Source: Oscillospiraceae bacterium
GTDB taxonomy: Bacteria; Bacillota; Clostridia; Oscillospirales; Acutalibacteraceae
DNA length: 51,379 bases
Reading direction: 5' to 3'
Assembly: GCA_015065695.1 (NCBI GenBank)
Contig: SVPT01000005.1
Span: 1-51,379, forward strand
The notes beneath the pieces are model-generated. The model was not told the DNA's origin, ran no database searches, and worked only from the letters and a program-made list of their open reading frames with translations. Positions 1 to 7,887 of the stretch are shown here, piece by piece. Positions within the stretch are counted from its first letter, which is position 1. Each line of letters starts with the position of its first letter. A program made the translations under genes and the position numbers.

Positions 1-723
1 CAGCAGCACATGGTTCAGCACCGAGCCCAGAGCATAGCGTGTGCCCTCGTGGGTGGCGGAGTATTCCACAGCCTCGGAAATGGCACAGCCCAGACTTCCG
101 CCGGTGTCGGGGTGGTCGGCAAGTATCTTTCTGCCGGCATCTGTGGTATTACTGGGGGAGGGAATGACGTTTGCGCCGAAGGTTTCTATGATAGCCTTGC
201 GGTAAGGCTTCTGCTTTGCGGAGCATTTGACCATGAACACCGTCAGCGGCAGACCATAGTATGCGCAGGCTTCCGACAGCGCAGTGCCCCACTGACCCGC
301 TCCCGTTTCGGTGGCGAGACCGCTCAGACCCTCCTGCTTGGCGTAGTATGCCTGTGCAACAGCGGAATTGAGCTTGTGGCTGCCGGAGGTGTTGTTGCCC
401 TCGAATTTATAGTATATGTGTGCGGGTGTGCCCAGCGCACGCTCCAGATTGTATGCGCGGCACAGGGGCGACGGGCGGTATACCTTGTAGAATTCCCGCA
501 CCTCTTCGGGAATGGGAATGTATGCGGTGGTGCAGTCCAGCTCCTGACGCGCGGATTCATAGGTGAATATCCGGGCGAGCTGCTCAACGGTCACAGGCTT
601 GCCGGTTGCGGGGTCAAGCAGCGGGTCGGGCTGCTCGGGCATATCAGCACGCACATTGTACCATGCTCTGGGAATTTCGTCCTCGGTGAGATATGTTCTG
701 TAAGGGATAGTGTTTGCAGACAT
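1..723 (-). CDS. trpB2: TrpB2-type tryptophan synthase beta-like PLP enzyme (3' part cut by window edge)
   Basis: The reading frame starts with ATG at 723 on the minus strand and stays open to base 1, giving the first 241 residues. The protein begins MSANTIPYRTYLTEDEIPRAW, carries the PLP-lysine motif GSHKLN (about residue 115) preceded by KFEGNNTS, then ETGAGQWG, which is typical of tryptophan synthase beta chains. The long N-terminal extension (YNVRADMP.., LDPATGKPVT) is that of the TrpB2 subfamily, which condenses indole with serine to tryptophan, often without a TrpA partner. No trpA is visible, but the gene continues outside the window. An upstream T-box with a Trp specifier supports a tryptophan role. 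The subfamily is assigned from recalled motifs, not an alignment. Confidence 0.9.
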   Translation of the reverse strand, partial: MSANTIPYRTYLTEDEIPRAWYNVRADMPEQPDPLLDPATGKPVTVEQLARIFTYESARQELDCTTAYIPIPEEVREFYKVYRPSPLCRAYNLERALGTPAHIYYKFEGNNTSGSHKLNSAVAQAYYAKQEGLSGLATETGAGQWGTALSEACAYYGLPLTVFMVKCSAKQKPYRKAIIETFGANVIPSPSNTTDAGRKILADHPDTGGSLGCAISEAVEYSATHEGTRYALGSVLNHVLL

Positions 724-785
724 CGTCGTGTCCTCCAAAAATATTATTAATGGAGTTTTACCTTTGCGGGAGAAAAAGCTGTACA

Positions 786-1100
786 CAAAACAAAAAATCC
801 TGTCCTGACCGATCATAAAAGATCAGTCGGGACAGGATAATATCCTGCGGTGCCACCCGATTTGGCGCAACAGCGCCCGCTCAGTCACGCTCCATCAAGC
901 GCGTCCCCATGATAACGGCAGGGAAACCCGTCGGATACTAATAGGTCGTGAACGCCGCAAAAGCCGTTTGCAGACCTTTCGCTCCGCCCTCGCAAGTCCA
1001 TTCGCACAGCGCCCCACCACCGCAATCACACCGCCTGCGGCTCTCTTTGGGAGGGGAATTCCGTGTTACTACTCTTGCTCATCGGTTTGTTCGGAATTTA
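786..1100 (-). promoter_or_regulatory. T-box leader (tRNA-Trp sensing) of trpB2
   Basis: On the minus strand the leader contains a stem I start (GATGAGCAAGAGTAGTA, about 1070-1087), a specifier loop GAA-TGG-A with the Trp codon at 998-1000, the antiterminator T-box TCGGGTGGCACCGCAGG at 844-860 and a terminator at 792-838. In T-boxes uncharged tRNA pairs with the specifier codon and the T-box and blocks termination, so trpB2 should be induced when tRNA-Trp is uncharged. The specifier position is inferred from the GAA-NNN-A context. Confidence 0.9.
792..838 (-). terminator. Rho-independent terminator of the T-box leader
   Basis: The two arms at 821-838 and 797-814 form a nearly perfect 18-bp stem (one G-T type mismatch) with a 6-nt loop, followed on the minus strand by a run of T. 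It lies 69 bases before the trpB2 start codon and is the attenuator half of the T-box switch. Confidence 0.92.
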
Positions 1101-1106
1101 TAATTC

Positions 1107-1134
1107 ATTATATTCATGCGGCGGCATTTGTCAA
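1107..1134 (-). promoter_or_regulatory. Sigma-A promoter of the T-box/trpB2 unit
   Basis: Minus-strand TTGACA (1129-1134) and TATAAT (1107-1112) are both perfect consensus with a 16-bp spacer, placed just upstream of the first T-box stem. Confidence 0.85.
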
Positions 1135-1159
1135 GCAGAAATTTTCAGAAAGCTGCAGA

Positions 1160-1399
1160 TTATTTAAACTGCTGACGAAGCTGCTGTACCTTCTGCTGCT
1201 CCACCTGCGGGACGCTGTACCAGCCCTTTTCCGCCATGTGGGCATAAATCTGGCTCTGCAGCGAGAGGCTGTCGTTAAGGGTCTTGCTGAAAGCGATATG
1301 CACGTCAGGCGTGGGCGATTCGATGCTGCCGTGCATCATCAGGTCACAGGCGTTCTTGGTAACGGTGAGCAGGTTGTCCATCATAGTTCTGTCGTCCAT
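1160..1399 (-). CDS. CotF-like spore coat protein
   Basis: This 79-residue protein begins MDDRTMMDNLLTVTKNACDL and is a helical protein with a conserved MHG.IES.TP.VH..F...LN.SL stretch, as in small CotF-family (coat F domain) proteins of Clostridia. Such proteins are ferritin-like helical components of the spore coat. It starts 15 bases downstream of the neighbouring CotF-like gene and follows a good GGAGGA ribosome site, so the two form one unit transcribed on the minus strand. Its C-terminal QQQKVQQLRQQFK is highly polar. The family call rests on remembered similarity, and the detailed role in the coat is unknown. Confidence 0.75.
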   Translation of the reverse strand: MDDRTMMDNLLTVTKNACDLMMHGSIESPTPDVHIAFSKTLNDSLSLQSQIYAHMAEKGWYSVPQVEQQKVQQLRQQFK

Positions 1400-1414
1400 T
1401 GTGCTTGTCCTCCT

Positions 1415-1594
1415 TTACATATTGAGCAGGCTGTAAAGGCGGTCAAAGCTCTGCTGATGCTTGCTCGCCATCTCCTGCACAAAGCTCTTCAGCTTGGGGT
1501 CCTGAATCTGCTGGGCATACATACTGCAGAACTGCTTCATCTGCTGCTCGTGTCCCAGTGCATCCTCGATATAGCATAGCTCCTTGGGTGTCAT
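1415..1594 (-). CDS. Small CotF-like spore coat protein
   Basis: This 59-residue protein (MTPKELCYIEDALGHEQQM...) resembles the short partner of CotF-like coat proteins in Clostridia: a single helical hairpin with ALGHEQQM and F.QEMASKHQQSFDRLY. The start at 1594 is preferred over the in-frame ATG at 1633 because a GGGAGTG ribosome site lies just before it. It is the first gene of a two-gene minus-strand unit with the 79-residue CotF-like protein. The pair suggests a spore-forming host. No terminator is evident after the pair. Confidence 0.7.
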   Translation of the reverse strand: MTPKELCYIEDALGHEQQMKQFCSMYAQQIQDPKLKSFVQEMASKHQQSFDRLYSLLNM

Positions 1595-1695
1595 AGAGGT
1601 CACTCCCGTTTGTTTATTTTCGTCCCGCCTCATCGCGGTACAGGAAAATTATGTGCTTTATTTTGGAGATTATTCATTCCCGCCCGGCAAAAACC

Positions 1696-1724
1696 TTTAC
1701 CTCGACACAGTGGCATGGTATAAT
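1696..1724 (+). promoter_or_regulatory. Probable promoter of the ABC exporter operon
   Basis: TTTACC (1696-1701) and a perfect TATAAT (1719-1724) are separated by 17 bases, 89 bases ahead of the first ABC gene. The -35 is weak. Confidence 0.55.
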
Positions 1725-1812
1725 AGGCATTTGGATTAACCGCGAATGTAAAAGGCATAGCCGGAGATATTTATACTATTATCTGATAACTGAAAGGGAG
1801 ACCGTTGGCCCT

Positions 1813-3552
1813 ATGAAGCATCTGCTGAAATACCTGAAGCAATACAAAAAGGAAACAATACTTGCGCCGCTGTTCAAGCTGCTTGAGGCTTGCTTTGAGC
1901 TGTTTGTGCCGCTGGTAATAGCCATGATGGTGGACAAAGCCATCGGCGGCGGCGACCGCGGACTGGCGGTGCGGCTGTGTCTGCTGCTTGGTCTGCTTGC
2001 GGCGGTGGGACTGGTCAGCGCGGTTACGGCACAGTTTTTTGCGGCAAAGGCGGCAGTGGGCTTTGCCGCACGCATAAAGCACGCTCTCTTCGGTCGGCTG
2101 CAGTCAATGTCCTTCTCGGAGATTGATGCTATGGGCACACCCGCCATGATAACCCGCATGACCAGTGACGTAAATCAGGTGCAGACGGGAGTGAATCTGG
2201 CGCTGCGCCTGCTGCTGCGCTCGCCTTTCATCGTCTTTGGCGCGGCGATAATGGCATTCACCATAGATACACGCACCGCGCTGTATTTTGTGCTGCTCGT
2301 GCCGCTGCTGGCGGCGGTGGTTTTCGCCGTCATGCTGTATGCCATTCCCCTCTATGCCAAGGTGCAGAAGGGCGTGGACAGGCTGCTGAGCATCGTCCGC
2401 GAAAACCTCACAGGAGCAAGGGTCATACGCGCCTTTGTCAGTGAGGATACCGAGAGAGAGAAGTTCAGGGAGGGCAGCGACACCCTTGTTGACAGTCAGC
2501 TTCTTGTGGGACGTATATCTTCCCTGATGAACCCCGCAACCTATGTGCTGGTCAACGGTTTTGTGCTGCTGCTTGTCAGGCAGGGCGCACTGCGTGTCGA
2601 TTCCGGCGCGATGACACAGGGCGAGGTCATCGCCATGTACAACTATATGGCGCAGATATTGGTCGAGCTGATAAAGCTGGCAAACCTTATCATCACCATC
2701 ACCCGCTCGGCGGCGTGTGCAGGACGCATCGCCACTGTGCTGGAACAGCCTGCGGAGCGTGCCTGTGGCGAAGATACTGCCGCGCTGCAGCCCATTGACA
2801 CCAATGCCTCCTGTGCTGTGGAGTTCAGGTCGGTCAGCCTGCGCTACCGCGGCGGCGGTGAGGAAGCCCTCGGTAATATCTCCCTCTCGGTAAAGAAGGG
2901 CGAAACCGTGGGCATCATCGGCGGCACAGGCTCGGGAAAAACCTCCCTTGCAAACCTGATACCCGCCTTCTACGAGGCAGCAGAGGGCGAGGTGCGGGTA
3001 TTCGGCGCAGACGTTGCCCGTACAGACATAAGCGCGCTTCGCCGTAATATCGGCATTGTGCCGCAGAAGGCACTGCTCTTTGCCGGCACCATACGCGACA
3101 ACCTGCTCTGGGGGCGCGAGGACGCCACCGAGGAAGAGCTTATGGAGGCAGTGGAGCTGGCTCAGGCTGCCGACATAATCAGAAAAAAGGAGAAAGGGCT
3201 GGATTCCCCCGTGGAGCAGGGCGGTAGCAACTTTTCGGGCGGTCAGCGTCAGCGCCTTACCATAGCGCGTGCGCTGGTGCGCAAGCCCGCCATTCTCATT
3301 CTGGACGACAGTGCCTCCGCGCTGGACTTTGCCACCGATGCCGCACTGCGCCGCTCGCTGCGCAGTCTGGATTATCAGCCGACGGTGTTCATCGTCTCTC
3401 AGCGTGCTTCGTCGGTCATGCACGCCGACACTATAGTGGTGCTGGACAACGGCTGCATGGTGGGATGCGATACCCACGAGCGGCTGCTGGAAACCTGTCC
3501 TGTGTATAAGGAAATCTACCTTTCTCAGAATAGAGAGGAGGCGAGCGCATGA
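1813..3552 (+). CDS. ABC exporter subunit with degenerate ATPase site
   Basis: This 579-residue half-transporter has an N-terminal six-helix permease (about 1-300) and a C-terminal nucleotide-binding domain. Walker A GGTGSGKT is near residue 370, the signature FSGGQRQ near 474 and Walker B ILILDD near 494-499. The usual catalytic Glu after Walker B is Asp (LDDSASALD), and the switch His is Gln (IVSQRAS, about 530). These are the marks of the degenerate partner in heterodimeric exporters of the TM287/288, LmrCD or BmrCD kind. Its stop overlaps the next ABC gene by 4 bases (ATGA), implying coupled translation. The start at 1813 follows AAGGGAG; an upstream in-frame ATG at 1651 lacks a ribosome site. 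Substrate unknown; drugs or lipids are the usual cargo. Confidence 0.92.
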   Translation: MKHLLKYLKQYKKETILAPLFKLLEACFELFVPLVIAMMVDKAIGGGDRGLAVRLCLLLGLLAAVGLVSAVTAQFFAAKAAVGFAARIKHALFGRLQSMSFSEIDAMGTPAMITRMTSDVNQVQTGVNLALRLLLRSPFIVFGAAIMAFTIDTRTALYFVLLVPLLAAVVFAVMLYAIPLYAKVQKGVDRLLSIVRENLTGARVIRAFVSEDTEREKFREGSDTLVDSQLLVGRISSLMNPATYVLVNGFVLLLVRQGALRVDSGAMTQGEVIAMYNYMAQILVELIKLANLIITITRSAACAGRIATVLEQPAERACGEDTAALQPIDTNASCAVEFRSVSLRYRGGGEEALGNISLSVKKGETVGIIGGTGSGKTSLANLIPAFYEAAEGEVRVFGADVARTDISALRRNIGIVPQKALLFAGTIRDNLLWGREDATEEELMEAVELAQAADIIRKKEKGLDSPVEQGGSNFSGGQRQRLTIARALVRKPAILILDDSASALDFATDAALRRSLRSLDYQPTVFIVSQRASSVMHADTIVVLDNGCMVGCDTHERLLETCPVYKEIYLSQNREEASA

Positions 3553-5318
3553 GCCATAAAGAGAAAAGCGTAAAGGTAAACACCGGCGCAACCCTCAGAC
3601 GGGTACTGCGCTGCCTTAAACCCCATATGGCAGGCGTTGTGGCAAGCATAGTACTTTCTGCTGCCATTGTCGCCGCGTCACTGTATGTCCCTGTGCTTAT
3701 CGGTCAGGCTATTGACCTTATCATTGCCCCCGGCAGGGTGGATTTTGCGGGAGTAGGCAAGCTGCTGCTGCGTGGCGCGGTCATCATTGCGGGCGCGGCG
3801 CTGATACAGTGGCTGTCAGGTGTGCTGAACAACCGCATTGCCTGTCTTGTCGTGCGTGACCTGCGCACCGCCGCCTTCGAGCGGCTGCAGATACTCCCCC
3901 TGTCCTACATCGACAGCCACCGCCACGGCGACACCATCAGCCGCGTCATCACCGATGCCGAGCAGTTTTCCGACGGACTGCTACTGGGCTTCACCCAGCT
4001 TTTCACCGGCGTTGTCACCATTCTCGGCACACTGGTCTTTATGATAACCATCAGCCCCGTCATTGCGGGTGCGGTGGTGGTGCTCACCCCGCTGTCCTTC
4101 GTCGTGGCAAGATATATTGCCACCCATATCCACGACAAGTTTCAGGTGCAGTCCGAAACCCGCGCCGAGCAGACCGCCTTTGTCGATGAGATGCTGGGCG
4201 GACTGAAAACGGTCAAGGCATTCTCCAGAGAAGATGCCAACATGGAGAGGTTTGACGAAATCAACGAGCGGCTGGAAAAATGCTCCCTCTCCGCTATATT
4301 CTATTCCTCGCTGACCAACCCCTGCACTCGCTTTGTCAACGCACTGGTGTATGCGGTGGTTGCCTTGCTGGGCGCATTCATGTGCATAGGCACAGCCCCT
4401 GCCCTCACTGTGGGTATGCTTTCCACCCTGCTTGCCTATGCCAACCAGTACACCAAGCCCTTCAACGAAATTTCAGGCGTTATCACCGAGCTGCAGAATG
4501 CCATGGTGTGCGCCGCCCGCGTGTTTGAGCTGATAGACGAAACACCCCAGCCCGCCGAGCCTCAGGATGCGGTGGTGCTGGACGATGCATCGGGCAGCGT
4601 CACCGTCAGCGATGTCAGCTTTTCCTATGTGCCCACCCATCGGCTCATCGAACATTTCAGCATGGAGGCAAAGCCCGGTCAGCGCATCGCCATCGTAGGG
4701 CCTACAGGCTGCGGAAAGACCACCCTCATCAACCTGCTCATGCGCTTCTATGATGTAACAGGCGGGCATATCGCCGTTGACGGCAACGATATACGCAATG
4801 TCACCAGAGACAGCCTGCGCTCCTCCTACGGCATGGTGCTGCAGGATACATGGCTGGCAAGCGGCACTATCCGTGATAACATCGCAATGGGTCGCCCCGA
4901 AGCCACAGAGGAAGAGATAATCGCCGCCGCGAAATCTGCCTATGCCCACCGCTTCATCATGCAGCTTCCCGAGGGCTACGACACCGTGCTTGAGGGCACA
5001 GCAGACATTCTCTCGCAGGGACAGAAGCAGCTACTGTGCATAGCGCGCATCATGCTGTGCCACCCGCCCATGCTCATTCTGGACGAGGCAACCTCTTCCA
5101 TCGACACCCGCACCGAGCAGCGTATACAGGCTGCCTTTGACGAGATGATGAAGGGGCGCACCAGCTTCGTGGTCGCGCACCGCCTGTCCACCATACGCAG
5201 TGCCGACGTTATCCTCGCCATGAAGGACGGTGCTGTGGTGGAGCAGGGCACCCACAGCGAGCTGCTTGCCCGGGGTGGCTTCTACGCCACGCTGTACAAC
5301 AGCCAGTTTGAAAGCTGA
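3549..5318 (+). CDS. ABC exporter subunit with consensus ATPase residues
   Basis: This 589-residue half-transporter has a permease domain (about 1-320) followed by an ATPase with Walker A GPTGCGKTT (about 384), signature LSQGQKQ (about 488), Walker B with the catalytic Glu (LILDEATSSID, about 509-519) and the switch His (VVAHRLST, His544). Its own signature departs from LSGGQ (SQGQ). In heterodimeric exporters this altered signature faces the degenerate Walker B of the partner, so the two genes complement one another as one asymmetric transporter in the cytoplasmic membrane. It is the second and last gene of the operon and ends 26 bases before a strong terminator. No substrate gene is adjacent, so cargo cannot be named. 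Confidence 0.93.
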   Translation: MSHKEKSVKVNTGATLRRVLRCLKPHMAGVVASIVLSAAIVAASLYVPVLIGQAIDLIIAPGRVDFAGVGKLLLRGAVIIAGAALIQWLSGVLNNRIACLVVRDLRTAAFERLQILPLSYIDSHRHGDTISRVITDAEQFSDGLLLGFTQLFTGVVTILGTLVFMITISPVIAGAVVVLTPLSFVVARYIATHIHDKFQVQSETRAEQTAFVDEMLGGLKTVKAFSREDANMERFDEINERLEKCSLSAIFYSSLTNPCTRFVNALVYAVVALLGAFMCIGTAPALTVGMLSTLLAYANQYTKPFNEISGVITELQNAMVCAARVFELIDETPQPAEPQDAVVLDDASGSVTVSDVSFSYVPTHRLIEHFSMEAKPGQRIAIVGPTGCGKTTLINLLMRFYDVTGGHIAVDGNDIRNVTRDSLRSSYGMVLQDTWLASGTIRDNIAMGRPEATEEEIIAAAKSAYAHRFIMQLPEGYDTVLEGTADILSQGQKQLLCIARIMLCHPPMLILDEATSSIDTRTEQRIQAAFDEMMKGRTSFVVAHRLSTIRSADVILAMKDGAVVEQGTHSELLARGGFYATLYNSQFES

Positions 5319-5343
5319 AATTTCAACAACCATTCCCGATGAT

Positions 5344-5390
5344 AAACAAGCCGCAGAGGTTGCCATTACGCACCTCTGCGGCTTGTTTTT
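5344..5390 (+). terminator. Terminator after the ABC exporter operon
   Basis: Arms 5344-5360 and 5372-5388 form a perfect 17-bp stem ending in TTGTTTTTTC. It separates the ABC operon from the TetR promoter. Confidence 0.93.
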
Positions 5391-5432
5391 TCTGTGGATA
5401 GAAATATTTTCTCGCACACTGACGCAAAACAC

Positions 5433-5493
5433 TTGACAAATGAAAACGGCAGGCTATAATATTGAATATAAGTTCAATGAATGGAAATTCAAT
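5433..5493 (+). promoter_or_regulatory. Promoter and candidate TetR operator
   Basis: TTGACA (5433-5438) and TATAAT (5455-5460) are perfect consensus with a 16-bp spacer. Directly after the -10 comes an inverted repeat ATTGAA-TATAAG-TTCAAT (5461-5478), and TTCAAT recurs at 5488-5493, 15 bases on. A palindrome at the transcription start, upstream of a TetR gene, is what autoregulation would look like. The assignment as operator is inference. Confidence 0.7.
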
Positions 5494-5530
5494 TAACAAA
5501 AAATTCAACGGCATGCGGGGTGACAAAAAA

Positions 5531-6130
5531 ATGACCAGAGAAGAGCAGAAGCAGCAGCGGCGTATGCTGATACTGATGAAGGCGCTGGAGCTGTTTGTCA
5601 AGAAAGGATATACAGAAACAAAAATAAGCGATATTGCCGCTGCGGCAGATATGAGCGTGGGGCTGATGTTCCATTATTTTGAGTCAAAGGAACAGCTTTA
5701 CGAGGAGCTTGTGCGCATGGGCGCAGAGGGTACAAATTTTCCAATGACAATGAATTATGACAACCCGCTGCAATTCTTTGAGGGATTTCTGTACAGTCTG
5801 TTTGACTATGCCCGTCAGCAGCCGTGGGTGTTCTATATGTTTGTCCTCATGGCACAGGCACGCCGCAGCGACAGTACCCCGCCCCGGGTAAAGCAACTGG
5901 CGATGAGCGTCAATCAGGTGGCGCTGTCAGCCCGAATTATAGCAATGGGGCAGAAAACAGGGCATATTCGTTCGGGCGATCCGGAAGCGCTTTCGCTCGC
6001 CTTCTGGAGCAGCGTGCAGGGCGTGATGGAGCAGATAGCTGCCCAGCCGGAGCTGCTTGCAGATGGGGGAGAGAAGCTGCCGGACCCCGCATGGCTGGTA
6101 GACATAATCAGAAACAAGGGAGAAGAGTAA
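5531..6130 (+). CDS. TetR/AcrR family transcriptional regulator
   Basis: This 199-residue protein has an N-terminal TetR DNA-binding domain: ALELFVKKGYTETKISDIA followed by ADMSVGLMFHYFESKEQLYE (about residues 15-60), then a helical ligand-binding region. The start at 5531 is chosen because GGGGTGA lies 7 bases upstream; in-frame ATGs at 5462 and 5513 lack a ribosome site. Its promoter carries an inverted repeat (5461-5478) that may be its own operator. It lies 2 bases from the FAD oxidoreductase gene, so it probably controls itself and that enzyme; the divergently unrelated ABC operon upstream ends in its own terminator. The effector is unknown. Confidence 0.9.
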   Translation: MTREEQKQQRRMLILMKALELFVKKGYTETKISDIAAAADMSVGLMFHYFESKEQLYEELVRMGAEGTNFPMTMNYDNPLQFFEGFLYSLFDYARQQPWVFYMFVLMAQARRSDSTPPRVKQLAMSVNQVALSARIIAMGQKTGHIRSGDPEALSLAFWSSVQGVMEQIAAQPELLADGGEKLPDPAWLVDIIRNKGEE

Positions 6131-6132
6131 AA

Positions 6133-7629
6133 ATGAAAAACAAAGGAAAGAAAAAGGTTATCATCATCGGCGGCGGCATCGCGGGACTGTCCGCGGGAAT
6201 ATATGCTCAGCAGTTTGGTTACGATACGGAAATATATGAGAAAAATGCCGTGATGGGCGGCGAGTGTACCGGCTGGGAAAGACAGGGCTGGCACATCGAC
6301 AACTGTATCCACTGGCTCACAGGTTGCCTTGAGGGCGAAGAGCTGAACGAAATCTGGCACAATGTTGGCGCACTGGACGACAGCACAGAGCTGTACAGAG
6401 AGCCGTATATGTATGCCATGGAAACCGAAAACGGCACCCTGCACCTGTGGTGCGACATCGAGCGCACCCGCAGAGAGCTGCTTGACCATGCACCGGAGGA
6501 CGAGGAGCAAATAAATCTCTTCCTCGACAGCGTGAAAAAGGCGGAGTGCGTCAAGGTGCCCTGTGCCAAGTCCATGGCAGATATGGGCATGATGGACTAT
6601 ATCCGCATGGGCATGACCATGGCAGAGATGCCCGCTGTGCTTAAAGAGTACGGCGGACAGACCATCGCGCAGATGGCTGACCGCTTCCACAATCCCGATG
6701 TGCGTCGTCTGATAGGCGGCTATCTGGACGGCAATTACAAGGCAATACCCCTCATTTCCTCCTACGCTTTCTACACCAGCGGCACCGCCGCCATACCAAT
6801 GGGAGGCTCGGTTGCAATGGCACAGCGCATCACCCGCCGTTACGAGCAGCTTGGCGGTGTGGTGCATACCAACGCACCTGTGGAGAGGGTCAATATCGTC
6901 CGGGGAAAGGCGCAGTCGGTCACGCTCAAGGACGGCACTGTCGTGCCCTGTGATGCGGTGATATGCGCCTGCGACACTGCCATAACATTCGGTCGGCTGC
7001 TGGAAAGAAAGTACATGGACAAAAAGCTGCGCACTATGTACGAGAAAGAAGACAGCTACATCACCACCTCCAACTTCAGCGTGGTATTCGGCATTATCGG
7101 CAATGAGCCCATAAGCTGCCCCTCAGGCACAACAGTATTCCCCTGCGAAGGCTATACCGTAGGCAAAAAGCCCCTTGATATGCTGGGTGTGCGCATCTAT
7201 GACTACGACCCGCTGCTTTTCCCCGCCGACCGCCGTGTTATCATGTGCAACATAACCCAGAGCAGTGCCGACTACGAATACTGGAAAGCACTGTACGTCG
7301 ACCGTGAGAGATACAAGGCAGAGAAGGCTCGTATCGCCGGGGAAATCGAGCAGCGCATCAAGGCGAAGTACCCCGACCTTGCAGACCGTCTGGTGCTGCT
7401 GGATACCTTCACTCCCGTTACCTTTGAGCGGTGGTGTGGTGCCTACCATGGTGCCTACATGAGCTTCTTCGAGCAGCCCGGTGCAAAAAGCCTGACCGCA
7501 GGCAACGCCGACAGAGGGCTTAACAATGTGTTTATCGCAAGCCAGTGGCTTACCACCAACGGCGGTCTGCCGATAGCGGTAACGCAGGGCAAGTTTGCCG
7601 CCATGAAGCTGGCACAGAAAGTGAAATAA
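6133..7629 (+). CDS. Phytoene-desaturase-like NAD(P)/FAD oxidoreductase
   Basis: This 498-residue protein starts with a dinucleotide-binding fold VIIIGGGIAGLSAGIYAQ (about residues 9-26) followed by EIYEKNAVMGGECTGW, the pattern of the CrtI/phytoene desaturase and amine-oxidase superfamily. The C-terminal LTAGNADRGLNNVFIASQW and the final GLPIAVTQGK close the FAD-binding domain as in this family. Similar proteins of anaerobic gut Firmicutes are annotated only as NAD(P)/FAD-dependent oxidoreductases; no carotenoid genes are nearby, so carotenoid desaturation is unlikely to be the role. It follows the TetR gene by 2 bases and ends before a strong terminator, forming a two-gene unit. Confidence 0.85.
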   Translation: MKNKGKKKVIIIGGGIAGLSAGIYAQQFGYDTEIYEKNAVMGGECTGWERQGWHIDNCIHWLTGCLEGEELNEIWHNVGALDDSTELYREPYMYAMETENGTLHLWCDIERTRRELLDHAPEDEEQINLFLDSVKKAECVKVPCAKSMADMGMMDYIRMGMTMAEMPAVLKEYGGQTIAQMADRFHNPDVRRLIGGYLDGNYKAIPLISSYAFYTSGTAAIPMGGSVAMAQRITRRYEQLGGVVHTNAPVERVNIVRGKAQSVTLKDGTVVPCDAVICACDTAITFGRLLERKYMDKKLRTMYEKEDSYITTSNFSVVFGIIGNEPISCPSGTTVFPCEGYTVGKKPLDMLGVRIYDYDPLLFPADRRVIMCNITQSSADYEYWKALYVDRERYKAEKARIAGEIEQRIKAKYPDLADRLVLLDTFTPVTFERWCGAYHGAYMSFFEQPGAKSLTAGNADRGLNNVFIASQWLTTNGGLPIAVTQGKFAAMKLAQKVK

Positions 7630-7645
7630 ATCATACAGACCAACC

Positions 7646-7680
7646 GCAGCCTGCGCAGAAAAACCGCGCAGGCTGCATTT
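7646..7680 (+). terminator. Terminator after the TetR/oxidoreductase unit
   Basis: GCAGCCTGCGC (7646-7656) pairs perfectly with GCGCAGGCTGC (7666-7676), followed by ATTTATTT. Confidence 0.85.
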
Positions 7681-7887
7681 ATTTGCCGCAAAATGCGGTG
7701 CAGGTACCTGCATCAATGCCTGCAAATGGGCAAAATCTGCCCAATCTTTGCCATAAACCACGCAGACACGCAGGAAATTATTAAATTATCGTAAATTCAT
7801 CGGACATTCTATACTTATTTATGGGCGAGTGTGCTATTATATAGTTCGGCTCATTATCGGAATCAATAAAGCTAGGAATGGATGCTA

